DNA from: Microdochium bolleyi
Taxonomy: Eukaryota > Ascomycota > Sordariomycetes > Xylariales > Microdochiaceae
Length of the DNA stretch: 64,000 nucleotides
Assembly: GCA_001566295.1 (NCBI GenBank)
Contig: KQ964246.1
Span: forward strand, 1,860,001-1,924,000
Reading direction: 5' to 3'
The position numbers and the translations under genes were made by a program. The notes under the pieces were generated by a model. The model did no database searches and was not told the origin of the DNA. It saw nothing but the letters and a program-made list of their open reading frames with translations. Positions 51,591-62,300 of the stretch are shown here, in pieces (within the stretch, counting starts at the first letter, position 1; every line of letters starts with the position of its first letter).

Positions 51591-53099
51591 TTAACAGTGG
51601 TCGACACGTGCGAGGCCCCGAGAGTTGTGCATCCCATCAAGAACATCAACCGACCTCAAGTCTGCTAGGAAGCGTCTGATTCTCAGCCCAGTCTTGCTTC
51701 TGATGTGTGCATCGTACATATCGTCGGCTGCCGCATGCACCGCCACTTGCAGACCCTCAAGAACTTCTCCTTTGTCGATAGCACCATCTTCATAACCAAA
51801 GAAAGCGTCAAGCCCATCCAGTCTCTCACAAGTTGTCGGTAGCTGGGCTCCCGGAGATGAAGGCCTGGCTTCTCTATGCGGGAGTTGTACACTCGGGGGT
51901 AGAGGCAATTCCTTGAAGAGGCTGGCGATGGGCGTTGTTAGCTGGTCGACTGCCGGCCGCGCTCTCAAAGCTTCGTAGTGTGCTCGCTTGTGGGTGTGTG
52001 ACCCGAAACTCTTGGAGTTTTGCACTCCATCATCCATGGCATTGAGGGTCCTTTCTACTGCATCCAACGCCCTGTCCAGTGACGAAGGGGAACTTCCTGC
52101 TAGCCGAGCGATACTGGGGAGGGTAGGGATGGACGAGGCAGTGCGTGATGCCTTCTGGTGGACTGAATCGACGGCCGCGCTGTGCATTTGAGCATGAGGC
52201 TGTCCGGAGTGGCCAGGCACTACGGACTTTTGCCCGGAACGGACAGGCACAATGGTACTCTTGAGAGTGCAAGGCGGTGAGAGGATTGCTTGGACATCTT
52301 CATGAGGACCCGGTGCCGGGATGGTCGCACCAGAGGCGTGAGATGGAGCCGAGCTCTGCAGTTTCTCATCAACACTGATCCAGTCTTGTGAAAAGGCCCG
52401 TCTTGAGTTGCCTGACACCACTACCGGGGCTAGTGGGCGATTTCGTTCCGGACCAGGTTTTCGAGTAGTTCTAGGAGGCTTCTTCACATGCACAACCGAT
52501 CGACTTCGCGGCCTGCGGTCCTTAGGAAGTGGTGGTATCTGAAGCAGGTCAGACTGGTTATTGCCGCCCTGAACTGGATCCACGGTTGGCTTTCCTCGAA
52601 AGAATCGAAACCGACTCCATCTGACACTACAGTCGGAAGAACCCTTGACCTTTAGATCTTGTCCAATTTGTGGTTTCGGATCACCACGGCTGTGAGTTGC
52701 GAAGTCCCGTTGGCTTTGCGCAATCGCAGGCGCTGTCGGTCTGAGTCTATCGCCACCTGCCTCTCCTCCCGTCCTCTGGCTCACGGAAGAAGATGCACCG
52801 AGATGCCATGCCAGTGGATCATTTGAAAGCTTCAACTTGTCTTTCCCTTGGGGCCGCGAACCCCGCTGTTCTGCAGACGTGATAGCCAGCCCAGCAAGCC
52901 GAAACTCTTTGCGGAATGGTAAGAGTGGCTGTACAGTACGAAGCGATGCTCCAGATTGCGACTCGGTGGGTGTGGCGACAAGCGGTTGTCCAGCTAGTCG
53001 TGAGGCATGAGCGAACTTGTCTAGGTTCTTGGTGAATCTATTCAGCGCTTTGCGTTCGCTGGGTGATCGCGACGAGTGATGTTCCACCGAATTGGACAT
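51591..53099 (-). CDS. Hypothetical basic, disordered protein
   Basis: From the ATG at 53099 the frame gives 502 residues. I do not recognise the family. Most of the sequence is Ser/Pro/Arg-rich and probably disordered. There are basic clusters such as RPRSRSVVHVKKPPRTTRKP, a short motif repeated as VPVRSGQ and VPGHSGQ, and a helical segment near LDRALDAVERTLNAMDDG. The C-terminal part (LDAFFGYEDGAIDKGEVLEGLQV onward, shortened here) looks more ordered, with helices and hydrophobic positions. The frame continues upstream past the ATG, and a further open segment in the same frame lies beyond a single TAG (see the next entry), so the true N-terminus is uncertain. Confidence 0.6.
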   Translation of the reverse strand: MSNSVEHHSSRSPSERKALNRFTKNLDKFAHASRLAGQPLVATPTESQSGASLRTVQPLLPFRKEFRLAGLAITSAEQRGSRPQGKDKLKLSNDPLAWHLGASSSVSQRTGGEAGGDRLRPTAPAIAQSQRDFATHSRGDPKPQIGQDLKVKGSSDCSVRWSRFRFFRGKPTVDPVQGGNNQSDLLQIPPLPKDRRPRSRSVVHVKKPPRTTRKPGPERNRPLAPVVVSGNSRRAFSQDWISVDEKLQSSAPSHASGATIPAPGPHEDVQAILSPPCTLKSTIVPVRSGQKSVVPGHSGQPHAQMHSAAVDSVHQKASRTASSIPTLPSIARLAGSSPSSLDRALDAVERTLNAMDDGVQNSKSFGSHTHKRAHYEALRARPAVDQLTTPIASLFKELPLPPSVQLPHREARPSSPGAQLPTTCERLDGLDAFFGYEDGAIDKGEVLEGLQVAVHAAADDMYDAHIRSKTGLRIRRFLADLRSVDVLDGMHNSRGLARVDHC

Positions 53100-53165
53100 T
53101 TTGTAGCTCGAAGTGATCACAGCCGCCAGCCTTTGCTGCTGAGCAAGGTTCCTATTAATCGCTTC

Positions 53166-53636
53166 CTACACGACAGGATCTGAGAGACCGAATCGCTTTT
53201 CCTGTATACGCCCTTTTGGCCAGCCGAGGGAAGGCTGGCGGGCTGCACTCAATCGGGAACTCGTGGCGCTTGCGGATGGAGTAGCCTTTCCATGAGACAT
53301 ATGGCTGCTGGCAGAGTCTCGATATCTTGTGCCTGACCTTAGACGATTGCTTGCGCCGTTGCGTGACCTTGCCGGCGGCCGTGATCTGGAAGAACGTTCG
53401 AGGTCTCCCCAGTAAACGCTTTCGGTGCCCGTGGCGCCTATCTTGGCGGTGTGCAGGGAGCACCTCCCATCAGATTGCTGGAAAGACCTATGTTTCTGTG
53501 GCAGTACTCTACAGACATTGAGGTGGCTGCTGGTCCGGCTGATTCTGCGTTGCTTTGACACTTGCGGGGACAAGGTTGACAGGATGGAATTATATAATAC
53601 ACTCTTCAGCAGGCGGCGCTTCTTGTCGGTTTGCAT
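53166..53636 (-). other. In-frame upstream open segment of the hypothetical gene, possible 5' exon
   Basis: A 156-codon frame ends at TAG (53168-53166). It is in the same frame as the downstream coding sequence, with no other stop between. Its composition (Ser/Arg-rich, for example RSRNGASNRLRSGTRYRD) resembles the downstream protein. A GTATAC donor-like site lies about 45 bp before the TAG, but no acceptor of matching phase was found; introns in the right phase would be only 36-39 bp. It may be a 5' exon with an unrecognised intron, a stop mutation or sequence error, or a chance frame. Confidence 0.35.
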
Positions 53637-53972
53637 GGAATTCGGTGTGGCTGTGTGCTTGTCGACCGACTTTCGCCGCCGAGGACTCCCCTTCTAAGGC
53701 AAAATGAGTTTAGGCATCGATGCTATTCCAAAAACCCACACAAGTCTGGGCAAGGTCTTCCAAAAAAGCAATGGGGGTGCTAGAAAATCTATGTCGTAAG
53801 AAAGTTGTTGCACATGCTGAGAGGCTGCGGAATAGGTGATGGCCGTTTTGCGCGAGGGGCCAGGGCAGAGCACCACGGGGTAAGCACTGATCCGTTCTCC
53901 CAGCCGGGAAGGAGCAAGGCGGGAATTGGGTGACACGACAAGACATCTGGAATGATCCTTCCGCCATGTAGA

Positions 53973-54317
53973 TCATCGTATGTCCCTGATATTGGGCTGC
54001 GAGTACAACTCAAGCTGCCGCCGGCCTTTTCGGACAAGAAACTCGACAGCGGCAAAGTCCTTCTTGCTGATTGATATGCTCTTGTCAAACTCAGCTCTGT
54101 CGTATGCATTAGCCGCGTGACCATCTAGGCTGATGTCGAGGCAATCCTACCTTGCGTAGGCCTTGAAGTGAGGTTGAGTAGCCTGCACGGGGTTGGTCAG
54201 CAAAGGAGCTGTCACTTCCAAAACATCGAAGGTTCGTACCGCGGGCTTTTGCCGGCTGGCTCGGAGGCAATGCCTGTACAGGGCGAGAACTTCTTTTTGG
54301 AGACCTGATAAAGCCAT
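53973..54317 (-). CDS. LYR-motif succinate dehydrogenase assembly factor (SDHAF1/Sdh6-like)
   Basis: Two exons, 54317-54151 and 54096-53973, join in phase 2 across a 54-bp intron to give 96 residues. The N-terminus MALSGLQKEVLALYRHCLR has the LYR tripeptide at 13-15 of the first helix. After the intron come AEFDKS, KKDFAAVEFLVRKGRRQLE and the end LYSQPNIRDIR, the helical layout and C-terminus typical of SDHAF1. The family resides in the mitochondrial matrix and helps insert iron-sulfur clusters into the Sdh2 subunit of complex II. Length fits between yeast Sdh6 (79 residues) and the human protein (115). The gene is too short and split to stand out as an open frame. Confidence 0.88.
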
Positions 54318-55464
54318 GATGGTACAATAGATCGCAGGCTTCCCAGGGGGACTAGAAAGGATATGCTAGTATGAAGAGATACAGCACGCTTGGGAGTTGG
54401 GTCGAGTTCGAGATCCCTTGGCCTGGTGCTAATATTGGAAGAAGTTCAGAAGAAGCCGGGGCTAGCATGACGCACTTTGGGGCCGGAGCCCGGCACCCAC
54501 TCGCCCGGCCTGCCCACAAAGTCAATGACGCCTACCCTGCAACGTCACTTCATTCAAGGTTGTTTTCAAGTGCAACTGGGTTACAGGTCACCAATCTTGG
54601 GAAACGGATTGTTCGGGCTCATTTCGAATTCCTTCTATAATGAATTATGATGGTATTCCATATATCGGTGCTAGTTCAGCAGCGTGGCTGAGGACAAGGC
54701 CTAACTCGATGAACAGTTGCCTGCTCTGTCCCGGGACGACCGCCGAGTATCTCGGCTGCTGTCCGACGTCGATGATGAGGAAACGATATGAGCATATGCG
54801 CGTGGTGAATGTACAGTTCTTATTATTGTCTCGGCAGTCGTCTACCGGCGATTTGCGGACCACGTCCTGATGCCCGTGACGGCGACCCATCCGACAACGA
54901 GGACCGTCACGGCAATGCGGATCTCCCTGGCCACGTTGGCAGCCGAGGCGTCGAGGGTGATGGCGTGAAGGTGCTTGATGGCGCCAGAGTGCTGGGCTGC
55001 CACAGAGAAAGACTCCATCCTAGCCTGTGTGGAGGTCGAGCAACGAGGTGCGTTCGACGTAGGCCAAAATCCCTTGCTGGCAGCTATGCAGCTACTTTGA
55101 ATGGATTCAGAATCGTCAAACAGGGCGATAAAGTGATTTGCGTGTAAGCGGGCTTGAAGAGCTCAAGGTGTATGTCGGCTGTGCAGCTGCAAGATTGCCG
55201 CGATGAGCTCTGGCATTGTGCACCGACACTGCAGTGACGGGGTCCACATTTATTACTGGCTGCCGGTTCAGGTCAGTAGGGCGGTCAACCAAAGTAAACA
55301 ATACACCAGGGACCAATGTCACTTACATTGTCACAAACACGAGTCACCGCAGCTGGCCAATCTCAGACTCCGATATTGTCCTAAAATTTGAATCTCTCAA
55401 CAGAGACGGTCATCATGACCGGCTGAAGCAAATCTTCTGCACGGCACAAATCAATTCCACCACC
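54318..55464. other. Intergenic region between divergent genes
   Basis: This 1.15-kb stretch must carry the promoters of the LYR gene (-) and the coiled-coil gene (+). No shared motif or RNA gene was recognised. The coiled-coil gene's frame is open from 55216, but the first in-frame ATG is at 55465. Confidence 0.5.
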
Positions 55465-57180
55465 ATGGAGTCGCTGGACCCATCAACAAGGCACGCCTTC
55501 AGGACAGCACTGGAAGAGGTCTTGAGACCACGAGACGAAGCACTCGAGTATCATCAGGCCCATGAGCAGATCCTGGCTCAGGCATACGGCGAAGCCATTC
55601 TCAGACATCCTCTGGCACTCATCCCTCCGGATGTGGACGCAGCCAGCAGAGCCACAGAAGATACCACCCACTCCAGGCTCGAGGAGCTCATCGATACAAA
55701 CATCCGCCTGAACAAGGAGCTCAGACAGCTCCAAGAGGACTCAAGGGCGGCGGCGGGGGTTCCTGACCCCAAACCCAGCGTTTCGACGAGGCACGTCGAC
55801 AGTGCCTCGCGTGGGCTCGTGGCCAACAATGTACATGATGGCGATGTCATCAGCCTCCAGCTGCAGGTCAACGCCCTCGAGGAGAAGCGCAGCCGGCTGA
55901 ACGTCTTTCTCAACGCCCTCGACAGGCTCGAGACGCTCCCCGCGGCCGAGCCCGAGTACCTGCACCCCAGCGTCGTGTTCCGGGACTGCGGGCCTCTGCC
56001 TGAGATGCCCAAGGCGCTCATGGAGGGTTTCACGCGCGACAGCTCGGCGCCGCAGCACGAGATCGAGGCTATGATGAGGGGTCTGCACAAGGCGGTGCTG
56101 CGCAACAAGCTCCTGGCACAGCGCGAGAAGCGCAAGCTCGACGCGATGCGCGAGCAGGAGAAGGACACTATGTCGGATCCCGGTGCGCTGCCTGCCGAGG
56201 TGCAGCTCCATGCCCTATGTGCTGTCAAGGATCATCTCATCGGATGGATTGAGTCGCAATTGATGCAGGCTGGGGACGAGGAGGAGGAGGACAACGGTCA
56301 GGACGGCGAGTACGCGCAGCATCAAAATTCATCGGAGCAGGTTGCCAAGGTCCAGGACGGGAATGGCGAGGTGGACCTCGACGCACAGCTCGCCGGCATG
56401 CAGGGAGAGTATAATGAGCACATCAACCTTCGCAAGGAGATCGCCATGCTGCTGGCCGAGACCGACGGCGTGAGCCATGAGCTCGAGCAGTTCCGGGGCA
56501 TGCGGATCGCCGATCAACCACCATCTGAAGCAGCACAGCAGCTCTCAAGACCACCTGGGTCATCATTGTCATCACCATCAGCATTCGACCCGCCGGCAGC
56601 GCTCATGCTAGCTCCATACCTCGAGAAGCTTCAGGCCAGCGCGCGAGAGCAGAAGGCTCTCATCCAGGAGAAGTCGCACATCAACAGCGCCGTCGCGCGG
56701 CAGCAGCAGCACGTGAGCCAAGCCATCCAGGACATGGTGGAAGAGAGTCAGCTGCTCAAGACATACCCCAACGCTGCTGCTTCTGACAGCAACATGGACT
56801 CGAGGAGGTCCAGCAGTAACACGCGGAGGAGCTTTGCCGACGCCACCAGGGCAGCGAGGTCGTCAAAGACCAGCGTGTCTAGCCAGATCGAGCCGTTCAT
56901 CTACTCCGCCGACTCGGCCAAGATCGCGACGCTCGAGGCCGTCGTGGAGAAGATCGAGCTGGGCCAGCTGGCGGTCGACGAGGCAGTAGGCAGGCTGGGC
57001 GAGGTCCGTAGGTTCCTGAACAAAACGGATGATGGTACAACCGCCCAGGAGCAGGGTCACGTACAAGCTGCGCAGGGGCACAGGAGAAGGAACACTGAGG
57101 GCAAGATAATCATCGCGGACCAGTATGAGAAGAGTATTTGGTCAAAGCTTGATGGGAATCTGGGCCTGATCAACGACTGA
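55465..57180 (+). CDS. Coiled-coil protein of unknown function
   Basis: This intronless gene encodes 571 residues. The start, in the context CCACCATGG, is the first in-frame ATG and matches a strong Kozak-type site. The sequence is largely helical. Candidate coiled coils lie around RLEELIDTNIRLNKELRQLQ (residues about 72-91), around LQVNALEEKRSRLNVFLNAL (about 132-151), in a basic helix near LLAQREKRKLDAMREQEK, and around the LRKEIAMLLAETDGVSHELEQF segment. An acidic EEEEDNGQDGE stretch and a Ser-rich linker (SRRSSSNTRRSF) separate them. The end, near KLDGNLGLIND, is possibly a conserved tail. The heptad-rich, mostly disordered design suggests a scaffold or complex subunit, but I do not recognise the family and assign no role. 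It is convergent with the replication factor C gene, with only 233 bp between stops. Confidence 0.75.
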   Translation: MESLDPSTRHAFRTALEEVLRPRDEALEYHQAHEQILAQAYGEAILRHPLALIPPDVDAASRATEDTTHSRLEELIDTNIRLNKELRQLQEDSRAAAGVPDPKPSVSTRHVDSASRGLVANNVHDGDVISLQLQVNALEEKRSRLNVFLNALDRLETLPAAEPEYLHPSVVFRDCGPLPEMPKALMEGFTRDSSAPQHEIEAMMRGLHKAVLRNKLLAQREKRKLDAMREQEKDTMSDPGALPAEVQLHALCAVKDHLIGWIESQLMQAGDEEEEDNGQDGEYAQHQNSSEQVAKVQDGNGEVDLDAQLAGMQGEYNEHINLRKEIAMLLAETDGVSHELEQFRGMRIADQPPSEAAQQLSRPPGSSLSSPSAFDPPAALMLAPYLEKLQASAREQKALIQEKSHINSAVARQQQHVSQAIQDMVEESQLLKTYPNAAASDSNMDSRRSSSNTRRSFADATRAARSSKTSVSSQIEPFIYSADSAKIATLEAVVEKIELGQLAVDEAVGRLGEVRRFLNKTDDGTTAQEQGHVQAAQGHRRRNTEGKIIIADQYEKSIWSKLDGNLGLIND

Positions 57181-57413
57181 TTGGTCGTAGATGTGTATTT
57201 TGCTATTTTGGGATGATGTGCTAGGTAGCAACATTTGACTACATGAACCTTCGTGCTTCTTGGCTGCAGCTCGTTAATGGCTTGAGCGATCTCTGTCTTT
57301 TGGTCCCTCCAGGGGGAGAGACGGCTGGGCTGCCAGTCTCCAACCTCATAATATGCGTGACATTTGCTTGAAGTCTCATAATTCCGTATGTTTCACCGTT
57401 CCCACTCCTCCTT

Positions 57414-58821
57414 TCAGCTCTTGCCCGCGAGGATATTCGAGATCCGCAGCGTGAGATCTAATATCGACAGGTGCTCATCCGCACCGTCGACCAGCCGCTT
57501 GTCCACCTCGGAGAACACCAACGTGATCTTGTTTTTGGCCGCGTCGGGTATTGTCTCGTCGTGTAGGACCGCATAATACAGCTATTCAAAGTCACAAATA
57601 GTTAGCAAAAGTTCGGCGAGGCCCAGAGAATAAACTGTCCACGGGTAGACTTACCTGAGTAGCGACCTGCCCAGCACTCCAGCCATCGGCCACCATATCC
57701 TCGACGACCTTCGACACAGCACCATACGCGCCCCCGGAGCTCGGCTGCATCGCCTTCTGCAGGCTCTCGATCGTGGCTTCGGGTATGACGCCCGCAATGT
57801 CCTCGATAATTTTTCTCGTGACCTTTTTCGATGACGCAGGAGCATCGTCCACGTCCATCTTGTCCTCTTTGTCACCGCCACCACCACCGCTGCTGGGCTC
57901 GTTTTCTATCGCGCCCACCAGCCGCGCAGCAGACTGCAGGTATGTGATGGCCTTTCTCAAATCTCCCTCGGCGCACTTGATCAGCACCTCCACGGCGCCG
58001 TCCTCGAGCGCCACCCCTTCCTTCCCCGCAATCTCCTCGAGCCGCCTCTTCGCATTGCCCTGGTCCAGGCTCTTGAAGCGGAACTTGCTGCAGCGGGACG
58101 CCAGCGGGTCGATGATGCGCGTGACGTAGTTGCAGATGAGGCAGAAGCGGGTGATCTTGCTGTATGTCTCCATCGTGCGGCGCAGCGCGCTCTGCGCGTC
58201 CTGCGTCATGCTGTCGGCCTCGTCGAGGATGATGATCTTGAAGGGCGGGCAGGGGTACCGGTCCTTGTACCCTGGCGGCGGGTTGGTGAGCTGCATCCGC
58301 GCGAAGTCCTTGACCTTTTCGCGCACGATCGAGATGCCACGCTCGTCGGAGGCGTTGAGCTCGAGCACGCGCGCCTTCATCATCTCCGGCCCGTAGAGCT
58401 CCTTGGCAAGCGCGAGGATTGTCGAGGTCTTGCCCGTGCCGGGGGGGCCGTAGAATAGCATGTGGGGAAGCTGGACGGTGCCATCTATGTTAGTCGACTT
58501 GTTCTCGTGGAGTTTGTGGTCTTGCTATCGTGAACTTGGGCCTCGGCACGTACGTTGGAAGCTTGTAGTGTCCGCTGTAGGACATTCACCGTGTGATCCT
58601 GCGCCGTAACATCGCTCAAGGTTTTCGGTCGACTAATCGTCCACTCCGTCAGTCGGGGGTCCTCGTCTGCTCTCTAGAAGGTCGGCATGAGCAGCTCGAA
58701 CGTACTACTTCTCGACCCACGGCTGTCGTCTCGTATTCTGCTTTGTCTCCTCCGGTTTGCTCGTCGTCGCCCCGTTCGCGGCAGCAGCCTTGCGAGCCTT
58801 CAGGTCGAAGAAATTCGACAT
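57414..58821 (-). CDS. RFC2: Replication factor C subunit (yeast Rfc2 / human RFC4 type), clamp-loader ATPase
   Basis: Four exons, 58821-58706, 58632-58554, 58470-57655 and 57581-57414, give 392 residues with matching phases. RFC loads the PCNA clamp onto primer-template junctions in replication and repair. After a short Ala/Lys-rich N-terminus (MSNFFDLKARKAAAANG) comes QPWVEKYRPKTLSDVTAQD, the RFC box. Then follow Walker A GPPGTGKT (73-80), Walker B with DEAD (148-151), sensor RRTMETYSKITRFCLICNY and the SRC arginine-finger motif (PLASRCSKFRF). A Gly/Asp-rich insert (SSGGGGGDKEDKMDVDDA) lies in the linker before the collar domain and is longer than in yeast. The overall match, especially SNLPHMLFYGPPGTGKTSTI, favours Rfc2 over Rfc3, Rfc4 and Rfc5. 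The first two exons hold the RFC box and are easily missed. Confidence 0.93.
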
Positions 58822-59359
58822 CGTCGGCAGTCGAGCTATTCTTGTCCAAGTGGTGGTGTGGTGTGCGAACCTCAGGTGGTGTCTTGGTAGTGCTGTGTGA
58901 CCGACCAGGTGCGGCCGGGATTAATGACGACGAAATGTTGCCAGTCAGAGCTTCGAGACGCGTCGTTGAGACGCGCTTCAAAATGGCGGGTGCACTCAAT
59001 TAAGCCCACTTCCGGTTAGGCTCTTGGTGCTGCTGACATAATGACAGCTCCCCCCTCATGTTGGATAGGCACCACCAGTCTGGACATACAAAGCAGATAC
59101 GTGAAGTAGAGATTGAGTCATAAATTCTTTACTATTGTCTTCTCTTCGTTCACTCAGCGTACATACATCTCCTCTCTCCTTCCCAACTGGTCATGTGACC
59201 CAAATCGTCAATCGCAAAAAGTCCCAACATGAAAACGCCTGCCGAGCCAATCCCAGGCTCAAACAATAGTGAACTAGGATATAAGTCTTTTAGTCTCTCG
59301 CACAAACGAGTATGACCTTTTTTCTCCACCCTCTATGCCATCCGGAGCGGCTATCCGAT
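58822..59359. other. Promoter region of the replication factor C gene
   Basis: The 538-bp gap lies between the start of the RFC gene and the stop of the carbamoyl-phosphate synthase gene, both on the minus strand. It contains an MCB-like element, listed separately, and otherwise nothing recognised. Confidence 0.55.
58955..58975. promoter_or_regulatory. MCB-like element (ACGCGT) in the RFC promoter
   Basis: ACGCGT at 58958-58963 is the core bound by the MBF cell-cycle factor in yeasts. The octamer GAGACGCG occurs twice (58955-58962 and 58968-58975), spaced 13 bp, about 135-155 bp upstream of the start codon. RFC genes are G1/S-regulated in yeast, so a functional element is plausible. Confidence 0.5.
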
Positions 59360-62300
59360 TTACAAGGGCTTGCCACCAATGAACTCGGACCACCGGCGGA
59401 CCTCAGGTGGGATGCCGTCCTTGCGGGGCAGCTTCTCGCTCATGCACTGAGCAAACAGGCGAGCAGTCTGTGTCAAACATGTTAGCGTATGCTCGGAAGG
59501 GGGTCCAAAATTGGAGTTGGGGGTGGGTTTTCATCTTACCTGAGGCTCCATGAACAGCGGTACGCCGAAGTCAACAGCATTCCGGCGCATGACGTAGTCT
59601 ACGTCGAGAGTAGTCTTGCCACGGGCAAGAGCAAGGTTGAAGACACCACGGATGTCGTACTTCTGGAAGACTTCCCGCAGAGCACGCTTGTCCTCTTTGG
59701 GGAATTCAATAACCTCAACGTTGACCTTGTCCTTGCTGGAAGACTCGACAAACTGCTTGACATCGTTGTCCGCAGCGTAGAACTTGTAACCCAGAGGGGA
59801 CAGGTAGTCGACGACCTGAGTGAGCCACGGCTTGGAGGTCTCACCACCAAGGAGGATACCCTCACCTGGCTCGGGCGTGCGGAAGTTCATGGCAGACTGC
59901 AGAGAGGTCCAGTACGCCTCAACGAGGTCCTTACCGAAACAAGCCATCTCACCAGTGCTGGACATTTCGACGCCAAGGAAGGGGTCAGCGCCAGCAAGAC
60001 GAGTCCAGGAGAACTGAGGAACCTTGGTCGCAACGTAGTCGCGCTTGACGGCCATGAGATCTGTGGGCTCAGGAACATCCTTGCCAACCAGGGCCTTGGT
60101 CGCGACGTCAATGAAGTTGGTACCAAGAACCTTGCTGACGAAGGGGAACGAGCGGGAGGCGCGAAGGTTGCACTCGATGACCTTGAGAAGGGGCTCACCA
60201 CCCTCAGGATTCTCAGCCTTGATGATCTGCATGTTGAAGGGGCCAGTGATCTTCCAGGCCTTGGCGACCTTCTCGGCAATCTCCTTGAGACGGGCCATGG
60301 TGTTGTCGTCAATGTTGACAGGAGGCAGGACCAGGGTAGCGTCACCAGAATGCACGCCAGCCTGCTCAACGTGCTCGCTGACAGCGTGGATGATGAGCTT
60401 GCCCTGAGAAGCGACACCATCAACATCGATCTCTTCAGCACCCTCGATGAACTTGGTAATGACGACAGGGTGGTCGGGCGAGACATTGCTGGCAGCCTCG
60501 AGCTTGTCCTTGAGGTCTTCCTTGCTGCGGATGACGGTCATGGCAGCACCAGAGAGGACGTAGCTGGGACGAACGAGCACAGGGTAGCCAACAGTGTCGG
60601 CAAACTTCTCGGCCTCGGCGACCGAAGTAAGCTCCTTCCACGCAGGCTGGTCGACACCAATGCTGTCGAGAATCTCGGAGAACTTCTGGCGATCCTCAGC
60701 CTTGTCAATATCCTTGGGGTCGGTGCCGAGAACGTTGGCCTTGCCAGTCTCCTGGAGACGGAGCGCAATGTTCTGAGGCAGCTGGCCACCGACCGAGACA
60801 ACGACACCGGTTGAGTTCTCGAGCTCGTAGATGTCGAGGACTCTCTCGTAGCTCAGCTCCTCAAAGTAGAGCCTGTCGACGACATCATAATCTGTAACAA
60901 GTATTGTGAGCAAAGGCGCTACTGGGAACAAACGTGCGTGAGTACTGTCTTGTACGTACCCGTGGATCTGGTCTCTGGGTTATAATTGATCATGACGGTC
61001 TTCTGGCCCATCTCGCGGAGGGCCTCGGTAGCGCTGACAGCACACCAGTCGAACTCGACAGAGCTGCCGATGCGGTAGACACCGCTGCCGAGAATGACAG
61101 TGCCCTTGTCCTCAAATGTCACATCGTGGGAACTAGCGTTGTAGGTGGTGTACAGGTAGTTGGTGTCGGCGGGGAACTCGGCGGCGAGAGTGTCAATCTT
61201 CTTGACCCAGGGGCGGATGTTGAAGCTCAGACGGAGGGCGCGGACAGCGTCCTCGTTGCTCTTGACAGCAGTGGCGATCTGCTTGTCAGAGAAGCCGTGC
61301 TTCTTGGCCTTGAGGAGGAGGTCGCGCTTGAGGCCCTCGATGCTACCGACGGCCTCCATCTCGCGGGTGCAGTTGACCAAGTTCTGGAGCTTGTAGAGGA
61401 ACCACTTGTCGATCTTGCTCAGCTCGTGGATGCGATCGACAGTGTAGCCTTCGTGGAGCATGGCCTGGCCAACAGCCAGCCAGCGGCGGTCGGTCGGGTT
61501 GGCGAGCTCGAAGTCAAGGTCGTCGAACTTGTCACCCTGGAAGCCGACGAACCGGGGGTCGACCTGGCGGATGGCCTTCTGGAAAGACTCCTCGAAGGTA
61601 CGGCCGATAGCCATAACCTCGCCGACAGACTTCATGGCGCTGCCAATGTCGCGCTTGACGTGCTGGAACTTGGACAGATCCCAGCGGGGAATCTTGGTGA
61701 CGATGTAATCCAGAGACGGCTCGAAATTGGCGGTGGTGGTCTTGGTGACGGCGTTGGGAAGCTCAGGCAAGCTGTGGCCAAGACCGATCTTGGCTGCGGT
61801 GTAAGCCAGAGGGTAGCCAGTAGCCTTGGAAGCGAGGGCGGAAGATCGCGAAAGACGGGCGTTGACCTCAATGACCCTGTAGTCAAGTCCATCTGGCTGG
61901 AGCGCGTACTGAACGTTACACTCTCCGACGACACCGAGGTGGCGGACAATCTTAATGGCAGCAGAGCGGAGCATGTGGTACTCCTCGTCGCTCAGGGTCT
62001 GGCTGGGGGCGACGACGATAGAGTCACCAGTGTGCGTGCCGAGAGGGTCGAAGTTCTCCATGTTGCATACAGTGATGCAGTTGTTGTTGGCGTCACGAAC
62101 GACCTCGTACTCAACCTCCTTCCAGCCCTTGAGCGACTTCTCGACAAGGATTTGGGGAGAAAGAGTCAGGGAGCGAGCGGCCATGTTGCGAAGCTCCTCT
62201 TCGTTGTTGGCGAAACCAGAGCCGAGACCACCAAGGGCGAAGGCGGCACGGACGATGATCGGATATCCTACAGTCTCGGCAGCCTTGAGGGCGTCCTCGA

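Noticed and set aside
58471..58480. Alternative acceptor for the RFC second intron at an ATAG further upstream
   Set aside because: It would add GTVQ-like residues not seen in the family. The CCAG acceptor at 58471 gives SNLPHMLFYG, as expected.
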